A stretch of DNA of 9,889 bases from Cyclobacteriaceae bacterium (GTDB lineage: Bacteria > Bacteroidota > Bacteroidia > Cytophagales > Cyclobacteriaceae). The stretch spans positions 1-9,889 of the forward strand of contig JALWRJ010000602.1 of assembly GCA_026994125.1 (NCBI GenBank), in the 5' to 3' direction. Of the stretch, positions 1 through 8,500 are shown piece by piece. Position 1 is the stretch's first letter. Every line of letters starts with the position of its first letter. The translations under genes were made by a program, and so were the position numbers. The notes under the pieces are model-generated. The model was not told where the DNA came from. It made no database searches and worked only from the letters and a program-made list of their open reading frames with translations.

Positions 1-126
1 CACCTCGAAATTAAAGCTTACCTCGATTTTAACATGAATGAAAAATTAATTGAAGAAGTAATACGAGAAATTTCTTCCTTTGCCGATATCTATGAAAAGA
101 GATTTACAGGTAAAGATATCTTTTAA
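1..126 (+). CDS. C-terminal end of an unrecognised protein (5' partial)
   Basis: The reading frame is open from the first base of the window and ends in TAA at 124-126, giving 41 residues that start HLEIKAYLDFNMNEK and end RFTGKDIF. The tail looks like a soluble alpha-helical end: an amphipathic stretch rich in Glu, Ile and Lys, then a basic-aromatic tail. No signal peptide, membrane segment or catalytic motif is visible in this fragment, and I do not recognise the family. That it is coding is inferred from the intact frame running into the edge, the plausible composition, and the stop lying just before the rnpB promoter. No terminator is visible between its stop and rnpB, so transcripts may run into rnpB. 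It could be spurious, since 41 codons is short. Confidence 0.6.
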   Translation, partial: HLEIKAYLDFNMNEKLIEEVIREISSFADIYEKRFTGKDIF

Positions 127-141
127 GCTTATTAAACCCTT

Positions 142-149
142 TATATTTG
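142..149 (+). promoter_or_regulatory. Putative -7 promoter element of rnpB (TATATTTG)
   Basis: TATATTTG matches the Bacteroidota -7 consensus TAnnTTTG exactly. It ends 5 bases before the first base of RNase P helix P1 at 154, which is the usual distance from this element to the transcription start. The upstream -33 TTTG-like element is weak: only a T-rich run at 121-124 is seen, at 17-base spacing. The element and its position are read from the sequence; promoter activity is inferred. Confidence 0.55.
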
Positions 150-153
150 CAAG

Positions 154-543
154 GCAAACCGCCTTACCGATCCCCGCTAGTTAGCGGGGGTAGGAAAGTC
201 CGGGCAACACAGGGCAACGCACTTCCTAACAGGAAGGTTCCGGTGTAGCCGGAAACAGCTAGTGCAACAGAAAACAAACTACCCTGCCGGGTACAACCCA
301 GGAGGGAAAAGGTGAAAAGGTGAGGTAAGAGCTCACCGCATTGGTGGTAACATCCATGGCAGTGTAAACCTTGCGTGTTGAAAGATCAAATAGGTACTGC
401 TCCGGTGCTGTAAAGTAACGGACTGGCTTGCCCGGCCGGTATGCAGTATGGGTAGATTGCTTGACCCCCGCAGCAATGTTGGGGCTAGATAAATGGTAAG
501 GGTGCGCCAACTGGCGAATACAGAACCCGGCTTACAGGTTTGC
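154..543 (+). ncRNA. rnpB: RNase P RNA, bacterial class A
   Basis: This is the catalytic RNA of RNase P, which with the RnpA protein cleaves the 5' leader from precursor tRNAs. The conserved blocks are plain. The 5' P4 strand GGAAAGTCCGGGC lies near 193-205 and its 3' partner ACAGAACCCGGCTTA at 520-534. Between them are AGAGCTCACCGC near 329-340, a GATCAAATAGG block near 384-394, and GGGCTAGATAAATGG near 482-496. Helix P1 closes perfectly (GCAAACC at 154-160 with GGTTTGC at 537-543). P2 does too (CCTTACC at 162-168 with GGTAAGG at 495-501). The P3 position is a compact 7-bp hairpin with a four-base loop (172-189), much shorter than in Escherichia coli. The order of blocks follows E. coli class A RNA through the P15-P17 region. 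Ends are set by P1; the primary transcript probably runs on into the terminator at 558-584. Confidence 0.97.
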
Positions 544-557
544 TTTTTATTAAAGAT

Positions 558-584
558 AATACCCCTTTGTTGGGGTATTTTTTT
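558..584 (+). terminator. Intrinsic terminator of rnpB
   Basis: ATACCCC at 559-565 and GGGGTAT at 572-578 form a stem, extended by a further A-T pair at 558/579, around the six-base loop TTTGTT. An uninterrupted T run follows to 584. It lies 15 bases after the P1 helix of rnpB and so ends that transcript. It also lies immediately before the response-regulator start codon, so that gene should need its own promoter or read-through. Confidence 0.88.
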
Positions 585-591
585 ACATTTG
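584..591 (+). promoter_or_regulatory. Putative -7 promoter element of the response regulator (TACATTTG)
   Basis: TACATTTG matches TAnnTTTG exactly and begins at the last T of the rnpB terminator run. With the 5-base spacing seen at rnpB, transcription would start near 596-598, at the ATG itself (597). The -33 element is not convincing: the nearest TTTG (566-569, in the terminator loop) is only 14 bases upstream. The match is seen in the sequence; function is inferred. Confidence 0.35.
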
Positions 592-596
592 ATTTT

Positions 597-1757
597 ATGG
601 CACACATACTAATTATTGATGACGAAAAAAGCATCCGATTTGTACTAAAAGAAATACTAGAGGATGAAAATTATGAAGTAGAAGAAGCAGCCGATGGAAG
701 CGAGGCGCTGCAAAAACTACAATCGGGTGCTTACGATGCCGTATTATGCGATATTAAAATGCCTAAAATGGATGGTATTACCTTGCTTGAAAAGGCAATA
801 GAAGCAGGTATTGATACCCCATTTATAATGATTTCGGCTCATGGCACCATTGAAACAGCCGTAGATGCCACTAAAAAAGGAGCGTTCGATTTTATTGAAA
901 AACCACCGGATTTAAATCGGGTATTATTGGCGGTACGAAATGCAGTCGAAAAAGAACACCTGGTTAAAGAAACTAAAGTTCTCAAAAAGAAGGTAGCCAG
1001 GAGTAACACTATTATCGGGCAATCCAAAGCCATAACTAAGGTTTTTGATACCATCGAAAAAGTAGCCCCTTCGGAAGCCAGAGTACTTATTACAGGCCCC
1101 AACGGTTCGGGCAAAGAGCTTATTGCTAAGGCCATTCACAGCCAAAGTGTAAGAAACAAACAGCCACTTGTAGAAGTAAACTGTGCCGCCATACCCGCTG
1201 ATTTAATTGAAAGCGAATTGTTTGGCCATGAAAAAGGAGCTTTTACATCGGCTGTTAAACAACGCATTGGCAAATTTGAACAAGCCCATGGAGGCACCCT
1301 TTTTTTAGACGAAATAGGTGATATGAGCTTGGCCGCTCAAGCCAAAGTGCTTCGTGCACTCCAAGAAAATGTAATAACCCGGGTAGGAGGCGATAAAGAA
1401 ATAAAAGTAAATGTACGTGTGCTGGCAGCCACCAACAAGAACCTTAAACAGGAAATTGAAGATGGCAATTTTAGGGAGGATTTATACCATAGGTTAAGCG
1501 TTATTATTATTGACGTGCCTTCCTTGGCACAACGCAAAGACGACATTCCCCTGCTGGTAGAACATTTTTTAGCACAAATAGCACAGGAATATGGGGCTCC
1601 GGCCAAACAGATGCAGCCAAAAGTTATTAAGCTATTACAACAACATAACTGGACGGGCAACATACGTGAATTACGCAATGTGGTGGAGCGCCTGGTAATT
1701 CTAGGCGATAACCCTATTACCGATAAAGATGTGAACCAGTTTGGGTATTTGGGATAG
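597..1757 (+). CDS. Sigma-54-type response regulator (receiver-AAA+), lacking a DNA-binding domain
   Basis: This is a 386-residue cytoplasmic two-component response regulator of the NtrC class. Residues 1-120 are the receiver: acidic pair D8-D9, phospho-acceptor D52 in [10 protein letters not shown], switch S80 and conserved K102. Residues 138-370 are the AAA+ ATPase that remodels sigma-54 RNA polymerase: Walker A GPNGSGKE (167-174), sigma-54 contact loop GAFTSA (214-219, usually GAFTGA), Walker [12 protein letters not shown] (232-242), sensor I near AATN (277-280), arginine-finger region FREDLYHRL (292-300) and sensor [14 protein letters not shown] (354-365). The protein stops about 20 residues later, so the Fis-type helix-turn-helix usual in this class (around 440-480 residues in total) is missing. 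The start is the ATG opening [10 protein letters not shown]. An upstream in-frame ATG at 540 is rejected because it lies in rnpB P1 and would translate the terminator. There is no Shine-Dalgarno site. No histidine kinase is in view, so its partner and target genes are unknown. Confidence 0.95.
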   Translation: MAHILIIDDEKSIRFVLKEILEDENYEVEEAADGSEALQKLQSGAYDAVLCDIKMPKMDGITLLEKAIEAGIDTPFIMISAHGTIETAVDATKKGAFDFIEKPPDLNRVLLAVRNAVEKEHLVKETKVLKKKVARSNTIIGQSKAITKVFDTIEKVAPSEARVLITGPNGSGKELIAKAIHSQSVRNKQPLVEVNCAAIPADLIESELFGHEKGAFTSAVKQRIGKFEQAHGGTLFLDEIGDMSLAAQAKVLRALQENVITRVGGDKEIKVNVRVLAATNKNLKQEIEDGNFREDLYHRLSVIIIDVPSLAQRKDDIPLLVEHFLAQIAQEYGAPAKQMQPKVIKLLQQHNWTGNIRELRNVVERLVILGDNPITDKDVNQFGYLG

Positions 1758-1764
1758 CACCTAT

Positions 1765-2460
1765 TTAATATTTAACGTTCTTATAGCTATAATAATCGTT
1801 AATTTCTTCTACATCAACTAACTGCCCCAATAGTTTTACTTTCATCAGTAAGTGTTCGTTCTGCAAAACATACATTTCATCATCCTCTAAGTATTTATAG
1901 GTTACTGTCATATCCAAATTTTGCACATTAAAAATCTTCACTTTTAATGGCTTATCATTAGTAAATTTAGCCTTTTCCAATCTTTTAGATAGCTTATTTA
2001 TATAAGCCTTGCCGGTACAATCTGCTAAAAAAGCAAACTTATTAGGTAAGGTATTCTTATCAAATTTAAAACTGATAACCAATTCTTGTGCATTGTCATC
2101 TACCACTTTAAAAGAATTATCATCGACCTTTCCATTAATTTGTTGCTTGGTAGTGTTATGCAATTTACCAAATTTTTTAATTTGCTTTTTCGTGGGTGCA
2201 TTACCGTTTACATCCAGCAGCTTCCAACGGCTACCTACGGGTCGTTCCGGGTTAAATTCGCCATGCTCAACAATATTCTCTGTGCCATTATTGGTTGTAA
2301 CATCAATCTCAAAATAATGCGTGGCATCATGGTCTTTTAATCCACTTCCCAGGGTTTCTGGAGAAATACCATAATTTTCCATTTTGGCTATCACCTCAGC
2401 CTTTTGAGCCATTACAGGCTGGCTTAGACCTACTAAAATGATAAAACTAATTTTTCTCAT
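1765..2460 (-). CDS. Small exported protein of unknown function
   Basis: The product has 231 residues. It begins with a clear Sec signal peptide (MRKISFIILVGLSQPVMA, likely cut after A18 before QK), so the mature chain of about 213 residues is periplasmic or at the cell surface. It has no lipobox, one cysteine (C148), no further membrane segment and no T9SS sorting domain. The mature part is rich in Lys, Asn and Asp. The most striking motif is NPERPVGSRWKLLDVNGNAPTKKQIKKF (about residues 70-97, first part RW at 78-79). From memory, a similar pattern of G-x-RW-x-LL-x-x-x-G-x-x-PT occurs in uncharacterised proteobacterial exported proteins, but I could not check this. It converges on the response regulator with a 7-base gap and follows the giant gene on the same strand, but a terminator lies between them. 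No enzymatic role can be assigned. Confidence 0.85.
   Translation of the reverse strand: MRKISFIILVGLSQPVMAQKAEVIAKMENYGISPETLGSGLKDHDATHYFEIDVTTNNGTENIVEHGEFNPERPVGSRWKLLDVNGNAPTKKQIKKFGKLHNTTKQQINGKVDDNSFKVVDDNAQELVISFKFDKNTLPNKFAFLADCTGKAYINKLSKRLEKAKFTNDKPLKVKIFNVQNLDMTVTYKYLEDDEMYVLQNEHLLMKVKLLGQLVDVEEINDYYSYKNVKY
1772..1802. terminator. AT-rich inverted repeat, possible terminator between convergent genes
   Basis: TTAACG (1772-1777) pairs with CGTTAA (1797-1802), enclosing the perfect palindrome TATAGCTATA (1782-1791). The arms match imperfectly over about 15 bases. On the plus strand it lies 15 bases past the response-regulator stop and is followed by AATTTCTTCT, only a weak T run. 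It lies inside the last codons of the minus-strand gene. The stem is AT-rich and there is no other terminator candidate for the regulator here, so the role is a guess. Confidence 0.25.
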
Positions 2461-2464
2461 TTTA

Positions 2465-2472
2465 AAAATTTA
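2465..2472 (-). promoter_or_regulatory. Weak -7-like element before the small exported gene
   Basis: On the minus strand TAAATTTT (2472 to 2465) matches TAnnTTTG at all but the last base and lies 4 bases before the ATG at 2460. If active, the mRNA would have almost no leader. The region is simply AT-rich, so the match could be chance. Confidence 0.2.
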
Positions 2473-2480
2473 TTTTAAGT

Positions 2481-2505
2481 AAAAAAGCGCTGATGTTAAC
2501 AGCGC
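2481..2505 (-). terminator. Intrinsic terminator of the giant surface-protein gene
   Basis: Read on the minus strand, GCGCTG (2505-2500) and CAGCGC (2492-2487) form a 6-bp GC-rich stem with a seven-base loop, followed by six T residues (2486-2481). It starts 12 bases after the giant gene's TAA (2517-2519) and ends 20 bases before the next gene's ATG. It therefore ends the giant transcript and makes a simple operon of the two unlikely. Confidence 0.8.
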
Positions 2506-2516
2506 GCTAGTATATT

Positions 2517-5500
2517 TTATTGTTTTACAATCCTTAATTGAACAGGCCCTTTTTCAGTTAGAACCCTTACCACATACACACCGGCATTCCAGTGTTGGGT
2601 TTGTTCGATAACAGCATCTAAGTAGCCACGTTCATCGGCCTGGTAGGTTTGTTTAGTCTGCTCCTTACCAAAAGCATCAACAACATCCAACTCAACCTGT
2701 TCGTTGGTATTTAACCCGGCCATTGAAATACTCAAGTTACTATTACCCAGCGGGTTAGGGTAAGCTGCAATCTCCAAGGGCATGGCATTATCACTCATTT
2801 GCACGGCCACTAAACCTACTTCAACGGTAGTGCCATCAAAATCTGTTTGTAATAATTTATAATAAGATAATCCCTGATAAGGTCGTTCATCAACAAAACG
2901 ATAAGCGGTTTCCACTTTCGCATCACCGGCTCCCTCTACAACAGCAACCTCTTTAAACTGTTTGCCATCTTTAGAGCGTAATAGGGTAAAGAAATCGTTG
3001 TTTAGCTCACTGGCAGTTTTCCAAACCAGTTTAACGGTTCGTTCCTGAGCAATGGCCTCAAAGCTTAAAAGTTCAATTGGTAGTGCGTTCAAATTAAAGG
3101 CCGATCCAAAGGTAATAGGACTAAGTGAGGTTAGCACACTGGCAGAAATAACACTACCAGCAGCGGTAGTACCCGTAGTACCTCCCTGCCCTTTACTTTC
3201 CCAGGCTGCTCCATTATAATGAGCCACCACAAGGTCGTTGCTCCCTAAAGTTTGGATATCACTACCCGAAGCGGAACCATCTTCCCAGTACAGTCTTACC
3301 AATGGATCAGACGTACCCGAAGTACGAGTTAAATCCCAATATTCCGAACCACTCACATGGTTAAGAGGCCCTCCTGATTGTACCACATTTGAGACATCGC
3401 TGTATGGTGCATCAAAATACTGCGCTCTAAATCCATTGCTACCTGTTAACGATTCAGCGGCAATGCGCGCATATCGGTTGCCATCACCCACAGGGTATAG
3501 TAATATGCCCGACCCAGTAATTTGGAAGGGGCCATCTACATAGCTGGCAGCCGAACCACCCGAAAGCGTACCTCCATTTAAGTGAAGCACATCGGCAACC
3601 GTTGTGGCCACTACCCCATCGGTTAAGGTAAGCGTGCCTGTAACCGTAACCGGATCATTAAGTAATAATTGCGGGAATAATCCGGAGGAATTATTAATTG
3701 TTAAATTATTGAAAGTAATACCTCCTGTTGAAGATATGGTTTGAGCTGAACTGCCACTTAACGTTACAGAGCTTGTACCTGCAGTAAAGGTGTTAGTATT
3801 TGTTAAATTACCATTTATGGTAATATTAGCACTGGTAGCATTGGTAGGCGCACCAAGGGTTAAGTTGTTCTCAATTACCATAGTTGTAAAAAAATCAACC
3901 GGAGCAGAACCTGAGGTAACTACGTTATATAAATTAGAGCCATCGGATTCAATGGCTGACAAAGTACCGTTGGACTGAATGGTAATGGTGCCATTCCCAT
4001 GTATAAATGTTCCCGTTGTTTTTACTTCAAAGCCAGCGGTAGAACTGGTATTATTAATTGTAATGGCGTGAGATGGGTCGGTAACTTGCAAGGTACCATC
4101 GGTAACAACAAGAGATTTATTTACCGTAATAGCATCTACGGTTTGATAAACTGCATCTCCATCTCCTGATAAATCACTATCGATTTCTAAAATATAAAAG
4201 GGATCACCTCCAGTTTCTAGTAAGAAATTGCCTGTAGAAGCTGCAAGGTAAACATGAGTTAGTGAATTAGAAACTGCTGTATAAGTACCCGTATTGGTCC
4301 AACTACCATTTACATTAAAGGCTCCCTCGGTGTGTGTAAATGTACCTGAATTATTAAAAGAGCCCGATAAAGTTAAACTACTAGCACCTCCATTCGAATC
4401 AAAGCCCATGGTTGCACCTGCCTGAATCGTTAGATCTTTTGCCGCGCCTACTGCGCCTGTGCTCAGAATTGGATCATTTGGAGTACCTGAAGGAATTAGC
4501 ACATCATTTAATGCAGTAGGTACTACACCACCCGACCAGTTAGCTGCGTTATTCCAGTCATTGCTAACAGCCCCAGTCCAGGTAATTAACGAAGTATAAG
4601 TCCATCTTATTCTACCATCGGTGTCGCCATTTGGTGGGCTATCTTCCTCAAACACAGAACCTGCTAGAACTCCTGAGGCATCGTTAAAAATATAATTATT
4701 AGCCCCTGTTAAACGCTTGGCATTAACCGCAGGACCCGAGTTAAACACCACATTATTTATGGTAATATCAGCAGGCAAATCGTTTTCTAGCAATAAATAG
4801 CGCCCACCGGCCGTGCCGTTAGAGAAACTACCATCGGATAAATTATTAGTAGCATCGAGCACTGCATTAGTTTGCATATAAAGCCCATTGGCATCTAAAT
4901 TACGAATTTCGTAATATTGAGCTTTCAGTGTTCCTGATGCAAAAGTAAAGCTGTACGTACCCGATTGACTTTTAATTACGGCCACATTGGCCGCATCTGT
5001 ACCCACCAAAGAAAACAGAGCTGTAGAAGTCATTTGAATGGAAGCGCTATTACCCATATTTAAAATACTAGTACCATTAACAACTAATTTGCCAACATCA
5101 TTGATATCCAATACATCTGCACCATTTCCATCACCCATATTTAATGTATTATTATTAAGGTTAAAGTAACCACTGGTTATGGTTAAATCATTTTGCACAC
5201 TAAGATCTGATAGCATGGAAAAATTTGCTAGTGAAAATCCATATATCACTAGATTATAAACAGGGTTTCCACCCATATCAATCGTTTGGCCGTTTGGAGA
5301 AATATCAATTCCTGACATTTTTATTGTACCTTGTTGCGAATCAAATGCTCCTGCCACTGCTATATCATCTTGTACTTCTAACTGATAATTACCACTTGAA
5401 AGGCTAAAAGTTGCTCCTGCAGCTACAGTAAAATCTTGAACAACTGTATTGCTACCTAATTGGTAACTACCCGATTCAATAGTTACATCGTAAAAGGGTG

Positions 5501-8500
5501 TTGAGCCGTTATTTATAACATCTACACCTCCTGAAGTAGCAAATACCACTTTACTGGTAGATTGAGTAAACGAACCACTAGGGCCACGTGTCCAGGCACC
5601 CGAAACTTTTATTTTATCGGCTGCACTATTAGTTATCAAAATACCGTTTATTGTTAAATCACCTGAAATTTGAAGATCGGCATTGGCATCATCTGTAGAT
5701 GTGTTTAAAGTAACAATGGCACCAAAATCAATGGTTAATGTTTTCGCCTCGGCACGGGTGCCAGCAGTACCATCAACATTAATAATAGGTTGTATAACCG
5801 GGGTGGCATCAACAACCACTAAATCGGTAGCTGTAGGCACTTTATTACCTCCCAGGCTCGATTTCCAGTTTCCGGCTGTAAACCAATCGCTGGTACCTGC
5901 TCCGGCCGTCCAGGTTAAGGTTTCAGTGCCTGTCCAGTTTATAAGGTTACCCGGGTCGTTTTCAAAATCAGCGCCTGCAAAAGCTCCTACTGCATCGAAA
6001 AATTCTACAGTACCGCTACCGGCAATTTGTTTTGATACGTTGATGGCACCACCACCCGGGTTGGCAGGAAAAACTACGTTTTCGATACGCCCTGGGTTAC
6101 CAGTTAAATCCTGAGTGCTTTCAATATTTAGTAAAACACCACCTGAACGTCCATTGGTAAAGGTACCATCGCTAAGGTTGTCGGTAGCATCAATGGTTGC
6201 ACCACTTTCTATTTTTATACCATTCAGCCCCATAAACTCAAATAAATAATTGCGGGCTTTGATGGTTCCTTGTACCGAAAAATTATAATCGTTGGTGGTT
6301 CTTCGAGTAATGGTAACCGGTGAACCGGCTGTTCCTACAAGTTCAATAGTACCTGTGCTGGTTACGGTAAGCGAGGCTTGGTTACCAATTTCGAGGCGTC
6401 CTCCAGCTCCGGCAATGTATGTACCCGCAATGGTTATAACATCCAGGTAATTACCAAGTTGTATGGTTTTACCATTACCGTTAAAGGTTCCGGCATCTAC
6501 ATTAAACAGGTTATCTACACTTAAATTATCCTGAACGGTAATGGTTCCGCCTGAATTAATGGCCAAATCATAAAATACCGATCCATTGCTTGTTATAAAC
6601 CCTGTTCCTGTGGATTTATTCATCACATAACTTCCGGCTGTATAAATGGTTCCTGCCACACAATTTATATTTCCTCCCACATACAACTTTCTATTGCTAT
6701 ACCAGTTTCTAAATTCTCCATTTTGAACAATCAAATCATTTAAAATAGTAACATCTACCCCATTAGCTAAATAGCGTGCTGTACCAGCAGATTTATCTAT
6801 TCTTAGATTATAAAAATCTTTGGTTCCGGTTATATCTGCTCTAATATTTTGGTATCCGGCTGCTGTTCCATCTAACACCACCTGTCCATTTCGGGCAATA
6901 AAAGAGCCTCCATTATTATTATCCCATTCACCAGCCAGTTTAATTTCATAATTATTAACACTTACATCTAACGTAGCAGTATTAAATCTAAGGTAACCAT
7001 CAACATCAATATCGCCTCCTAAGGTTTTTGTATTGGCATTAAGCAGGTACAGGTTACCGTATTGAACCCCACCACGAATAGTCTGGTCGCTGGTTCCCTC
7101 AAACCTCGATAAACTAGTGGGGTCTAACGCATACGTACCAAAGCCCGCAGGGAAATTATTGGCACCTAAAATATACATATTTACTCCTGGTTCGGCAGTC
7201 ATAGTTCCTGTACCCGAAGTATTGGTAATAAGCGAAGTATTAAACCTCATAGAGGCAATCGAATTACGAATAATCAAGTTACCTGCCACATCGGTATTGC
7301 CTTGCAGGAATTTTGTATTGCTGCCTCCAATATCGAGGTTATTAAATTTACTGGCATTTATGTATTGGTTGCCGGTACGGGCAAAAACAATGGTTCCGGT
7401 GCCGGCATAAGCACCAGTACCTGTCCAATATTGGCCATTAAACGTATGGCTACCTCCTCCGTCATCAAAGGTACCTGCGGAGGCAATGGTTACATCACCA
7501 TTTATAGTTAAGGTTGCTGTATTGGCATCCAGCGTTGAATTTACCAATAAATCACCTGCTATATCGGAGGTACCCTGGAATGATTTGCTTCCTGTACCAC
7601 TTACCGTTAGGTCGTTAAAATTAATATCTTTAATGGACTGAGCGGCACCATCGAGCACAACTGTACCATTGGTAGCGGTACTAAAAGAACCGGGTGCAGT
7701 ATTTAACATATCGCCCCCTACAGTTGCCACATAATTATTAGTTGAAAAGGAAACGGTTCCATTCGTAATATTAATATCTCCATCAATATCAACATTAGAG
7801 CCAGCAATTAAGAAGGTAGCTGCTCCGGTAAACGAAAGATTATTTAAACTGGAACTATTAGGTGTAATGGTAACGGTACCCCCTGATGCATTAAATGTTA
7901 TGGTGCCACCACCCGGTATGTAAATACCGTTGGTTCCAATGGTTAGCCCGCCACTAATAAAAATATCTGAAGTGGGGTCTGCTACAGCCAATATGCCATT
8001 TGAAGAGCCTTGCCCTATAATTACATCTCCAATTGAATTAAGATCGTTACCATTATCCAAGGTTAAAATACCATTGGTAATGGTAACCGATTTGGCTACT
8101 CCATTGCCAGAAGTGGCATTTATAACCGGGTTATTGGTTTGTAAGCCAATAATGGCATCCAACGAATTGGTAGGCACCCCTGCTGTCCAGTTACCGGCTG
8201 TAGCCCAATTGCTATCCACATTGCCCGTCCAGGTAGTAAAGGAAAGAGGAGGCCATATAATATTACCAGGATTGGTTACACCACTTCCACTATCATCTTC
8301 GTAAAACTCTCCAGCTAACAGGCCATTAATGGTACCTGCAAAGGTAATGGCACCACCAGCCGCTCCGGCCGACCTACGCACATTAAAGTGAACACCCTGT
8401 ACCGGAGCCCCACCATGGTTAAAGGTAACATTGCTTATATCAGCCAAGCCGGTTGCGTCTGCCTCAAAGTTAAGGTACACATAATTTCCTGAGTTAGAGG

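Noticed and set aside
172..189. GC-rich hairpin as terminator of the upstream partial gene
   Set aside because: It lacks a following T run and fits the P3 position of RNase P RNA between the P2 and P4 strands.
540..596. In-frame upstream ATG extending the response regulator by 19 residues
   Set aside because: It begins inside rnpB helix P1 and runs through the terminator stem; the receiver domain starts naturally at the Met encoded at 597-599.
259..605. Two minus-strand open frames of 83 and 90 codons
   Set aside because: They lie antisense to rnpB, whose conserved blocks and helices explain the sequence; their translations show no domain or signal peptide.
839..1678. Minus-strand open frames inside the response-regulator gene
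   Set aside because: They are shadows of a gene with full receiver and AAA+ motif sets; no independent coding signal is visible.
2009..2340. Plus-strand open frames opposite the small exported gene
   Set aside because: The minus-strand frame has a signal peptide and a coherent full-length product; the opposite frames look like chance.
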